A stretch of 5,843 nucleotides of DNA from Caldifarciminota bacterium UBA3079 (GCA_002366635.1 DFBN01000052.1:1-5843); one strand, 5' to 3'. Positions 1 to 5,839 are shown, counted from the stretch's first letter. Program-made: numbers and translations. Notes: a model not told the origin generated them from the sequence alone.

Positions 1-1
1 T

Positions 2-1426
2 ATCAGGCATTGCCGGCAGTTCGTGGATAAGAAGATTGCCGAAAAGGCCGTGATGTATGGTGTCAATACCGGGGTGGGTGAGCTTTCAGAAGTGGTGCTG
101 AAACCTGAGGAACTTGCCCGTTTTCAACGCAGTATTGTTTACAGCCATTCGGCCGGTTGCGGTAAACCTTTGCCTATAGATGTAGTCCGGGCCGCGATGG
201 TTTCCCGCGTCAATGTGCTGTCCAAAGGGCATTCGGGGGTAAGGCCCGAAGTGGTCAGCACTATAGTTGTGATGCTTAACAAAGGTGTAACCCCGGTAGT
301 TTATGAGAAAGGGTCGGTCGGTGCATGCGGTGATTTGGCACCGATGAGCCAGATTGCACTGGTGATGATTGGCAAAGGTGAGGCGTTTTATCGTGGTAAA
401 CGGATGGCGGGCAAGGATGCGATGGAAGCGGCCGGAATTCCGCTCATCCGTTTTGAGGCACGGGACGGACTCGCGGTTATCAATGGTTCAAATGTCACTG
501 CAGGTTATGGTTCGCTTGAGCTTTACGATGCGGACCGTCTTTTCAAGAATTCGGAGATTGCCCTGGCGCTTACCCTGGAGGTGCTGAACGCAAATATGGC
601 CGCATTTGATGAGCGGTTGCACAAAGCAAGGGGTTATCGGGGTGCAATTGTATGCGCTGGAAATATCAGGCGGCTTGTTGAAGGTTCGGAGATGCTTGCG
701 CAGCCCGGGAAAAAGGTACAGGATGCATACAGCCTGCGTTCCACACCACAGGTTATCGGTGCGGCCAAGGATGCCTGGGAATGGGCACGGGGGATGTTCG
801 AAACCGAGCTCAACGGCGTTAATGACAACCCGGTATTCTTCCCTAATGACGGTGCTTATCTGGCCGGGGCCAATTTCCAGGGGACACCGCTCGGTATTGC
901 GCTGGATACAATCGGAAACGCAATAACGATGACTTCGGTTATTGCCGAACGCAGGACAAACCGTCTGCTTGACCCGAATCTTTCTGCAGGGTTGCCCGCA
1001 TTTCTCACCAAAAATGTGGGAACAAATTCCGGGCTGATGATTACACAGTATACCCAGGCGATGCTGGTTTGTGAAAGCAGGACACTTTCGGCGCCGTCAT
1101 CGGTCGGCTCGATACCGGCTGCGGGTGACCAGGAAGATTTCGTGTCAATGTCGTTCAATGCTGCGCTTAAGACAAATCAGATACTACAGAACGCTTGGTA
1201 TGTAACCGCAATAGAAATGATAGCTGCGGCCCAGGCGGTAGAATTCCGTCGGCCTTTGAGGCTCGGCAAAGGAACCCGGGCCGCTTATGAAGCGGTGCGC
1301 CGTTATGTCGCAAATGTTGAAGAAGACCGCCCTCTTGCAAACGACATCAATCTGCTTGCCAGTAGGTTGCGCTCGGGCAAGATTCTGGAAAGTGTTGAGA
1401 AGGCCGTTGGCCGGCTTTCTTCCTGA
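2..1426 (+). CDS. hutH: Histidine ammonia-lyase-like MIO enzyme, 5'-truncated by window edge, Ala-Cys-Gly cofactor triad
   Basis: HAL deaminates L-histidine to trans-urocanate and ammonia in the cytoplasm, the first step of histidine breakdown. The frame is open to the window edge. GTG at 23 could be read as a start, but the residues before it (IRHCRQF) fit the family, so I place the true start outside the window. Counting from that GTG as 1, key residues sit where P. putida HutH predicts: Tyr12 (Tyr53, in YGVNTGVG), His42 (His83, in YSHSAG), Asn154 (Asn195), Gln233/Tyr236/Arg239 (Gln277/Tyr280/Arg283), Phe285 (Phe329) and Glu371 (Glu414, in QEDFVSM). A constant offset of 41 to residue 154 implies about 34 missing N-terminal residues and a normal length near 508. 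The MIO triad at 101-103 is Ala-Cys-Gly, not Ala-Ser-Gly. SH at 41-42 favours histidine over tyrosine or phenylalanine, but RST, NFQG and QEDF are not the textbook HutH forms, so another aromatic substrate is possible. No hutU, hutI or ftcD follows. Confidence 0.9.
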   Translation: MRHCRQFVDKKIAEKAVMYGVNTGVGELSEVVLKPEELARFQRSIVYSHSAGCGKPLPIDVVRAAMVSRVNVLSKGHSGVRPEVVSTIVVMLNKGVTPVVYEKGSVGACGDLAPMSQIALVMIGKGEAFYRGKRMAGKDAMEAAGIPLIRFEARDGLAVINGSNVTAGYGSLELYDADRLFKNSEIALALTLEVLNANMAAFDERLHKARGYRGAIVCAGNIRRLVEGSEMLAQPGKKVQDAYSLRSTPQVIGAAKDAWEWARGMFETELNGVNDNPVFFPNDGAYLAGANFQGTPLGIALDTIGNAITMTSVIAERRTNRLLDPNLSAGLPAFLTKNVGTNSGLMITQYTQAMLVCESRTLSAPSSVGSIPAAGDQEDFVSMSFNAALKTNQILQNAWYVTAIEMIAAAQAVEFRRPLRLGKGTRAAYEAVRRYVANVEEDRPLANDINLLASRLRSGKILESVEKAVGRLSS

Positions 1427-1511
1427 AGCTGCTAAAGTTCAGAAAAAACCGTGGTCAGACCGCAAGCCCAGCCGTTATTGACAAACCCGAATGCCGTAGG
1501 ACAATTTATCA

Positions 1512-1730
1512 ATGCTTGATAGCCGGACATTGTTGCTGGCATTGGTCCTGGAATCGTCCCCGGGTGATAATCCGAAGTATACCCATTTCCGTCGGCGCAA
1601 AACCGCTTATGTAGCCATGCTTGTTATCAGACCGCAGGATTACCGGCTTTTCGGTTTTGTTGATAGCGGGACCGGAATTGACCTGCTGTGGCAACATACG
1701 GGCCAGCCCAGGGTTAAGAGATTTGCCTGA
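1512..1730 (+). CDS. Small protein of unknown function (72 aa), first gene of a three-gene set
   Basis: I do not recognise this protein. ATG at 1512 opens a 72-codon frame. An AGGA at 1498-1501 lies 10 bases upstream, a weak but usable Shine-Dalgarno, and an in-frame TAG at 1497-1499 rules out a longer start. The N-terminus is mildly hydrophobic (LLLALVLES). A basic patch (FRRRK) follows, then a stretch around residues 33-60 (YVAMLVI, YRLFGFVD, GIDLLW) that reads like two or three beta strands with a turn at DSGTG. There is no Cys and no obvious catalytic motif. Codon choice resembles the neighbours. Its stop at 1728-1730 overlaps the likely TTG start of the next gene by 8 bases, a typical coupled-operon arrangement and the main support for it being real. 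It could instead be spurious, because the following frame is also open back to TTG 1621. Conservation would decide. Confidence 0.48.
   Translation: MLDSRTLLLALVLESSPGDNPKYTHFRRRKTAYVAMLVIRPQDYRLFGFVDSGTGIDLLWQHTGQPRVKRFA
1710..1713 (+). promoter_or_regulatory. Shine-Dalgarno AGGG that selects the TTG start at 1723
   Basis: AGGG lies 9 bases upstream of TTG 1723. That start gives an N-terminus (LPEKLYPKYVFCIEG, initiator read as Met) only a few residues ahead of the YVFCIEGDW stretch, which looks like the first strand of the domain. The only longer options in this frame, such as TTG 1621, add a Cys- and Gly-rich leader without domain character. The site lies inside the end of the preceding small frame. 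Confidence 0.5.
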
Positions 1731-2304
1731 AAAACTTTATCCCAAGTATGTGTTCTGTATCGAAGGCGACTGGGAAGGGAATCTGAACCGGACCGCCTCG
1801 GTGCGGCCAGTGCTTGAGCTGCTTGATATCAACGCCGGTGTGAAATTTATCTACCGCGACTGTTCCACAATCGGTGAGATGGAATTTCTTATCGGCAAGT
1901 GGCGGCAGAGGGGCTATTCGCGATACAAGATTCTTTATTTGGCGTTCCACGGCAGCCAGGGCGAAATCCTGATTAACAGCAGAGACCGGGTGACGCTTGA
2001 GCAACTGGGTGAAAGGCTGGATGGAAGATGTCATCGCAGGTTGATATACTTCGGTGCCTGCTCGGTTCTGGCGATTGATGAACGGGTCATTAAGCGTTTT
2101 CTTCGGACTTCCGGTGCCAAAGCGGTGTGCGGATACACTACAGATGTTGACTGGATGAAATCTACGGCACTGGATTTGATTGCGATGAGTGAACTGCAGA
2201 AGTTTTCGATGACGCTTCAGGGTCTGGAAGCAGCAGAAAAGAGCATCCGCAGGAGCACGAAGGCCCTTTCCGGCAAACTCGGGTTCAGAATGGTGTATCT
2301 GTAG
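1723..2304 (+). CDS. Caspase-like (clan CD-type) His/Cys dyad protein of unknown function, DUF6642-like
   Basis: A soluble protein of about 193 residues with no signal peptide or membrane segment, so probably cytoplasmic. From memory it resembles DUF6642, with the opening YVFCIEGDW and the block KILYLAFHGSQGEI; I could not check this. What the sequence shows is a hydrophobic strand ending in His76-Gly77 (ILYLAFHG), then 37 residues later a second hydrophobic strand ending in Cys113 (LIYFGACS). Strand-HG followed by strand-x-Cys is the signature of clan CD peptidases (caspase, CHAT, gingipain folds), so I infer a cysteine peptidase-like fold with a His76/Cys113 dyad. Activity and substrate are unknown. 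I chose TTG 1723 for its AGGG site and because the domain begins almost at once; a start at TTG 1621 would give 227 residues. The upstream frame overlaps it by 8 bases and a small membrane protein begins 2 bases after its stop. It could also be a non-proteolytic relative. Confidence 0.82.
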   Translation: MPEKLYPKYVFCIEGDWEGNLNRTASVRPVLELLDINAGVKFIYRDCSTIGEMEFLIGKWRQRGYSRYKILYLAFHGSQGEILINSRDRVTLEQLGERLDGRCHRRLIYFGACSVLAIDERVIKRFLRTSGAKAVCGYTTDVDWMKSTALDLIAMSELQKFSMTLQGLEAAEKSIRRSTKALSGKLGFRMVYL

Positions 2305-2306
2305 CC

Positions 2307-2525
2307 GTGGACTCTGAAGAAGAACGAGGGAAGAGAATACTCAAGCAGATAGAGCAGCTTGAGAAAAAAAGACGGTCGCCCAAATTTTCGTCCTGGATTC
2401 CATGGATTCTGGCTTTTGTGCTTGTTCTGGCAATTGTTGTTATTCTGCTTACTAACTGGAACAGTTTTTCCAGTCTCTGGAGCCATTTAATAAAACCGGA
2501 TTCGATTCCTGGTATTAGCCCGTAA
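2307..2525 (+). CDS. Small single-pass membrane protein (72 aa), last gene of the three-gene set
   Basis: The product has three parts. Residues 1-23 are highly charged and heptad-like (ILKQIEQLEKKRR), likely a short amphipathic helix or coiled coil. Residues 30-49 form one strongly hydrophobic membrane helix bounded by Trp30/Trp33 and Trp51. Residues 50-72 form a short polar tail ending IPGISP. The Lys/Arg cluster at 20-23 before the helix predicts N-terminus in the cytoplasm and C-terminus outside. GTG 2307 is only 2 bases after the previous stop and has no clear Shine-Dalgarno, so I expect translation by re-initiation from the caspase-like gene. No family is recognised. Its place suggests a membrane partner, anchor or substrate of the upstream protein, which is inference. 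The hydrophobic block and the tight spacing argue against chance. Confidence 0.68.
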   Translation: MDSEEERGKRILKQIEQLEKKRRSPKFSSWIPWILAFVLVLAIVVILLTNWNSFSSLWSHLIKPDSIPGISP

Positions 2526-2556
2526 CCGCGGTTTTTCCACCGGCCCAATTAGAAAC

Positions 2557-2585
2557 TTGACCGGACTGGTTTTACTCCCTAAAAT
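2557..2585 (+). promoter_or_regulatory. Sigma-70-type promoter for the large secreted protein gene
   Basis: TTGACC at 2557-2562 matches the -35 consensus TTGACA at 5 of 6 bases. TAAAAT at 2580-2585 matches the -10 consensus TATAAT at 5 of 6. The spacer is exactly 17 bases. Transcription would begin near 2592 and leave a leader of about 55 bases before the ATG at 2648. The position between two genes supports it, although sigma specificity in this lineage is unknown. Confidence 0.6.
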
Positions 2586-2591
2586 AAATAG

Positions 2592-2603
2592 TGTAAGGTT
2601 ACA
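2592..2603 (+). promoter_or_regulatory. Small perfect dyad at the predicted transcription start, possible operator
   Basis: TGTAA-GG-TTACA is a perfect 5-base inverted repeat around a 2-base centre. It starts 6 bases after the -10 box, so it would cover the transcription start, a common place for a repressor to bind. A 10-base dyad can arise by chance, no regulator is encoded nearby, and I cannot assign it to a known family. Confidence 0.22.
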
Positions 2604-2635
2604 TTCCAAGGACAGCTCGGTAGAGATTTTTTGCC

Positions 2636-2642
2636 AAGGAGG
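2636..2642 (+). promoter_or_regulatory. Strong Shine-Dalgarno AAGGAGG for the secreted protein gene
   Basis: AAGGAGG is a near-complete anti-Shine-Dalgarno match, 5 bases before ATG 2648. It fixes the start, and the encoded N-terminus is a proper signal peptide. It is much stronger than the sites of the three small genes upstream, suggesting higher or independent translation. Confidence 0.85.
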
Positions 2643-2647
2643 CTAAG

Positions 2648-5600
2648 ATGAAAAAATTCGGTATTTGTCTCGTTACCATATTGATAACGCTGCCGGTCGG
2701 GGTGGTCGCGGCCCGGCCTGTTTCCGAGAAGGAAGCGCTAAGTGTTGCCAAGGTATTTGTTTCGGCAATCTATGGCCGGAACAGTAACGGGAGTTGCTGG
2801 CCTTATGAGAACTTGAAACATGAGCCTGGTGTTTTTATGTGCGAGCAGGTGCTTGAAGACCATTCCAGTGTAACCCTAATTGTCGGTGCAAAGACCGAAA
2901 TGCCGCCGGTGCTTCTGTACTACCGGGGCCGGCCATTGGATATTACCAGTGCGGAACCGGCAAAGAAAGCTGCTGAGCAGGCGCTGGATGCAAAAGAAGT
3001 GCATCAGATAGCTTCGGTTTATTATTCGCCGCTGGATTTCTGGTTTGAGTATCAGGCTGGAGCGAAACGGGTAATGGTTTCACCCTATGATTTTCGTGTT
3101 TATGACCCGAAACTGGTTCGGGATGCAAAACCAATTGCCTATGCAGATGAACTTGTCGCCCAATTTGAGCAGGAGTGGAATAAGTACTTTTCGGGCAAGG
3201 TTCTGTTCGGCACAGACGATGACCACCACTGGATTTCCGGTGTTGCCGACTGGGACTGGCATTACGGTTGTGCGCCGACCGCTGCGGCAAATGTGCTTAC
3301 TTATTGGTCTAACAACGGTTACCCGTTATTGGTGGATTCGGTGATGCATGATGTCTGGGACCATTTTGAACACGATTCTGACGATGTGCCTAACGTCAGC
3401 CGGCAGCTTGCAAAGACGATGAACACCGATACGGTTAATACCGGTGGGACCCTTGTAGATAGCGTTGCACCCGGAATAATGGAGGTATGCAACGCCCCTT
3501 TTTGGGGTAACAATTACAGTTTTAACAGCTATCTGGTCGGGGAAAATCTTGACACCCTGATAAGTGAAATCAATAATGACCGACCAGGGGTTCTGGGACT
3601 AATAGGTCACCCCAAATACCATGATCATGCGGTCACTTATTGCGGTTGGGGCCCACCCAATACCAACTGGATAATGATTCATGATGAGTGGAGTTCCACT
3701 CCGCCGGATACGGTGATATATTACTGGTACGGTGCTGGCCCGCGCTTGGTCATTCCGGTGATTCCGGGTGGTGCGTCCAATCCTGATATTGGCGTGACTT
3801 CAATTGTTCAGCCGGAAGATGCGATTCCACCCGGTATTATGAATCCGCAGGCCGATGTTTCCAATTTCGGTAATTCTGCTGACTCTTGTTTGGTTTTCTG
3901 CCGGATTGAGCGACCGGGCGGCGGTTTTTATGAATCTTTTACCGATAATGTATTTCCACCTCTTGGCTGGCATGAATTTCATCCAGATAGTGGCATATAC
4001 AACTGGTATCGTGGGACCGCGTATCCTTACAGTCCGCCCGGATGCGCTACCTGCCAGCGTGAGGCATCGCTACTGCCGAATGATGATTGGCTCGTTACCC
4101 CGAAAGTGAGGGTTAGGGAACGGGATACTCTCCTTTTCTGGTTCCGGTCTCTCAGTACTTTTCAGGAAACATTGCAAATCTGGGTTTCTTACACCGATTC
4201 TTCTCCGAGTTCTTTTCAGAATATAATTCAGATGTTTCATTTCAACAACCAGGGATACCAACCAGGATGGGCGGATTTCCACACCATCGGCGACACCATG
4301 GTTTATATCGGATTCCGATACATATCGCGGGGAATGTCAGGCGTCGGGGTATGTCTTGACGACATACAGTTGACGACAGTGCTGTATACAGATACAGTGA
4401 AAACTCAGGTTGACCCTGGACAAAGCCAGCTCGTTTCGTTCCGGACCTGGAATGCAACTGAAGGCCATTATGTAGCGCGGTGCAGCACATATCAGTCAGG
4501 CGATGTGAACCCGAATAACGATGTCAAAACCAAACCGTTCCTGGTCACACACACATTGATTCCACCGAGCAACTGGACCGAGCTTAAACCGATGCCAGCG
4601 CCACCCAGCTACAAAGATGTAAAACGAGGAGGCAGCATCACATATATGCCTCGCCAGGGCCTTATCTATGCCACCAAAGGATACAAAACCGGGGACTACT
4701 ATTCGTACAACCCGGTGCAGAATAGCTGGATACAGTTACTCCAGGTGCCGAAAGGTCCGTCAGGAAGATTACCGAGGAAAGGTGCGCGCCTGACCGCAGA
4801 TGGCAAGCGGTATGTTTATTTAGTAAAGGGAAACAACACCCAGGAATTCTGGCGATACGATACAGACAGCATCGCCTGGACCCAGAAGGCCGATGTCCCA
4901 CTTGGGCCGAGCAACAAGAAAGTCAAGGGCGGCACTGACTTGGCATATGTCAAAGGGAACCCCGACTACATATATCTGCTTAAAGGATACAGGAGCGAAT
5001 TCTACCGATACAATGTAGCGACCGATACCTGGGTCCAACTCGCCGATGCCCCCAATGGCTGCAAACCCAGATGGAAAAGAGGGTCATGGTTGGTGTTCGA
5101 CGGCTCCCACACCATCTACGCCCATAAATCTACATACTATGTCAAGAGTGCACCTGACCCCCACCACGAAATGTGGAAATACGACATAGCACTACAAGCC
5201 TGGCTCGGTCACGACACATTGAACGGTATGCCGCTATGGGGAATGCATGGAAGCCGGCTCAGGAAAAAGAAATCCAAGGATGGCGGATGTGCGGCTTGGT
5301 ATGACGGCTGTATCTATGCGCTTAAAGGCGGCAACACCCAGCAATTCTTCCGATACACACCTGGAACAGACCAGTGGGACGAACTCGATACAGTCCCGAC
5401 GCACGGCTCAAGCGGCAGAAAAAAGCGGGTCAAATACGGAGCCGATATAGTAAATATAGGTAATGCCTTCTACGCACTCAAAGGCAACAAAACCCGTGAG
5501 CTTTGGCGATACGCTGTCCCGGCAGGATTCGATGTGCCTGACCCGACCCGAGCCCAGGGTCCAGCGACATTGCGTAACGACAAAGTTATTGCTCTCCAAA

Positions 5601-5839
5601 TTGCGCCAAATCCGTTTGCCGACGGGTTTATCACTCTGAGTTACACATTGCCCAAAGCCGGGTTTGTAAATATCAGTATTTATAATATTGCCGGTCAGGT
5701 TGTAGCACGCAAGACAGTAGCGGCGGGCCTCAGAGGAACGCAAATGTTGGAGTTACGCGGCCTTAGCGCGGGTGTTTACCTTTTGAGGCTTGAGGCCGTC
5801 GGGCTCGTTGCTAACCGCAAGCTCGTAGTTCAGGATTAA
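2648..5839 (+). CDS. Secreted modular protein: C39-like peptidase, Ig/choice-of-anchor J, kelch-like propeller, T9SS-type C-terminal domain
   Basis: 1063 residues, complete. A Sec signal peptide (MKK, hydrophobic to about 20, cleavage near Ala21/Ala22) is followed by a putative propeptide (about 23-165) whose start, PVSEKEALSVAKVF, resembles Spi prodomains of C10 peptidases. Residues about 190-372 look like a C39/papain-like peptidase: Cys208 in YGCAPTAAANVLTYW, His327 in YHDHAVTYCGWG and Asp346 in IMIHDEW form a plausible triad; the usual oxyanion Gln before the Cys is not evident. An Ig/CARDB-like domain starts at 378 and resumes at about 578-634, split by a choice-of-anchor J (cleaved adhesin-like) domain at about 429-575 (ESFTDN to LDDIQL). 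Six kelch-like blades follow (642-961), then a sorting or FlgD-Ig-like domain (about 980-1063: APNPF, YNIAGQVV, GVYLLRLE, KLVVQ). I infer export to the surface or medium; peptidase activity and substrate are unproven. Propeller codon choice differs from the flanking domains. Confidence 0.93.
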   Translation: MKKFGICLVTILITLPVGVVAARPVSEKEALSVAKVFVSAIYGRNSNGSCWPYENLKHEPGVFMCEQVLEDHSSVTLIVGAKTEMPPVLLYYRGRPLDITSAEPAKKAAEQALDAKEVHQIASVYYSPLDFWFEYQAGAKRVMVSPYDFRVYDPKLVRDAKPIAYADELVAQFEQEWNKYFSGKVLFGTDDDHHWISGVADWDWHYGCAPTAAANVLTYWSNNGYPLLVDSVMHDVWDHFEHDSDDVPNVSRQLAKTMNTDTVNTGGTLVDSVAPGIMEVCNAPFWGNNYSFNSYLVGENLDTLISEINNDRPGVLGLIGHPKYHDHAVTYCGWGPPNTNWIMIHDEWSSTPPDTVIYYWYGAGPRLVIPVIPGGASNPDIGVTSIVQPEDAIPPGIMNPQADVSNFGNSADSCLVFCRIERPGGGFYESFTDNVFPPLGWHEFHPDSGIYNWYRGTAYPYSPPGCATCQREASLLPNDDWLVTPKVRVRERDTLLFWFRSLSTFQETLQIWVSYTDSSPSSFQNIIQMFHFNNQGYQPGWADFHTIGDTMVYIGFRYISRGMSGVGVCLDDIQLTTVLYTDTVKTQVDPGQSQLVSFRTWNATEGHYVARCSTYQSGDVNPNNDVKTKPFLVTHTLIPPSNWTELKPMPAPPSYKDVKRGGSITYMPRQGLIYATKGYKTGDYYSYNPVQNSWIQLLQVPKGPSGRLPRKGARLTADGKRYVYLVKGNNTQEFWRYDTDSIAWTQKADVPLGPSNKKVKGGTDLAYVKGNPDYIYLLKGYRSEFYRYNVATDTWVQLADAPNGCKPRWKRGSWLVFDGSHTIYAHKSTYYVKSAPDPHHEMWKYDIALQAWLGHDTLNGMPLWGMHGSRLRKKKSKDGGCAAWYDGCIYALKGGNTQQFFRYTPGTDQWDELDTVPTHGSSGRKKRVKYGADIVNIGNAFYALKGNKTRELWRYAVPAGFDVPDPTRAQGPATLRNDKVIALQIAPNPFADGFITLSYTLPKAGFVNISIYNIAGQVVARKTVAAGLRGTQMLELRGLSAGVYLLRLEAVGLVANRKLVVQD
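4571..5530 (+). repeat. Six kelch-like propeller repeats (about 50-58 residues each) within the secreted protein
   Basis: Each unit has a basic start (such as VKRGG, KVKGG or RVKYG), a strand like IYALKG, a strand like EFWRY and a strand like TWVQLADAP. The marker Trp of the last strand is at residues 643, 694, 744, 795, 852 and 910, spacings of 51, 50, 51, 57 and 58. The first Trp strand (NWTELKPMP) precedes the first full unit and the last unit (to RYAVPAGF, residue 961) has no Trp strand, so the N-terminal strand probably completes the last blade and closes a six-bladed propeller. Blade 4 (about 808-862) is the most divergent: its LKG strand is replaced by YAHKS and an insertion. Four repeats share the codon pair CGATAC for Arg-Tyr. 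Confidence 0.75.

Noticed and set aside
369..926. Plus-strand open frames inside the lyase gene in other frames
   Set aside because: They overlap a fully conserved enzyme frame and give Arg- and Ser-rich products without domain character.
1453..1461. Inverted repeat GGTC-A-GACC after the lyase gene, considered as a terminator
   Set aside because: The loop would be a single base and no T run follows, so it cannot form a usual intrinsic terminator.
1478..1510. Possible promoter for the three-gene set: perfect TTGACA at 1478-1483
   Set aside because: No -10 box matches at 16-18 bases. The best candidate (TTTATC, 1505-1510) is weak and lies 21 bases away, running almost into the ATG at 1512.
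1621..1722. Longer N-terminus for the caspase-like protein from TTG 1621
   Set aside because: No good ribosome site precedes it, the extra 34 residues lack domain character and they lie over another plausible frame. Kept only as an alternative.
2492..2535. AAAACCG...CGGTTTT pairing followed by a T run near the end of the membrane protein gene, considered as a terminator
   Set aside because: The stem is 7 bases with mostly A-T pairs and a loop of about 30 bases that begins inside the coding sequence. The shorter palindrome AACCGCGGTT within it has no room for a stable loop.
2943..3290. Long minus-strand open frame opposite the secreted protein gene
   Set aside because: It lies entirely antisense to well-supported peptidase-domain coding sequence, and its product is rich in His, Pro, Gln and Ser without motifs, as expected of a shadow frame.
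4025..4070. CATC motif in the choice-of-anchor J domain, considered as a thioredoxin-like redox site
   Set aside because: There is no thioredoxin fold around it. In a secreted jellyroll-type domain, two close Cys are more likely structural.
5408..5743. Minus-strand open frame near the end of the window
   Set aside because: It is antisense to the last propeller blades and the C-terminal domain and has no recognisable motif or ribosome site.
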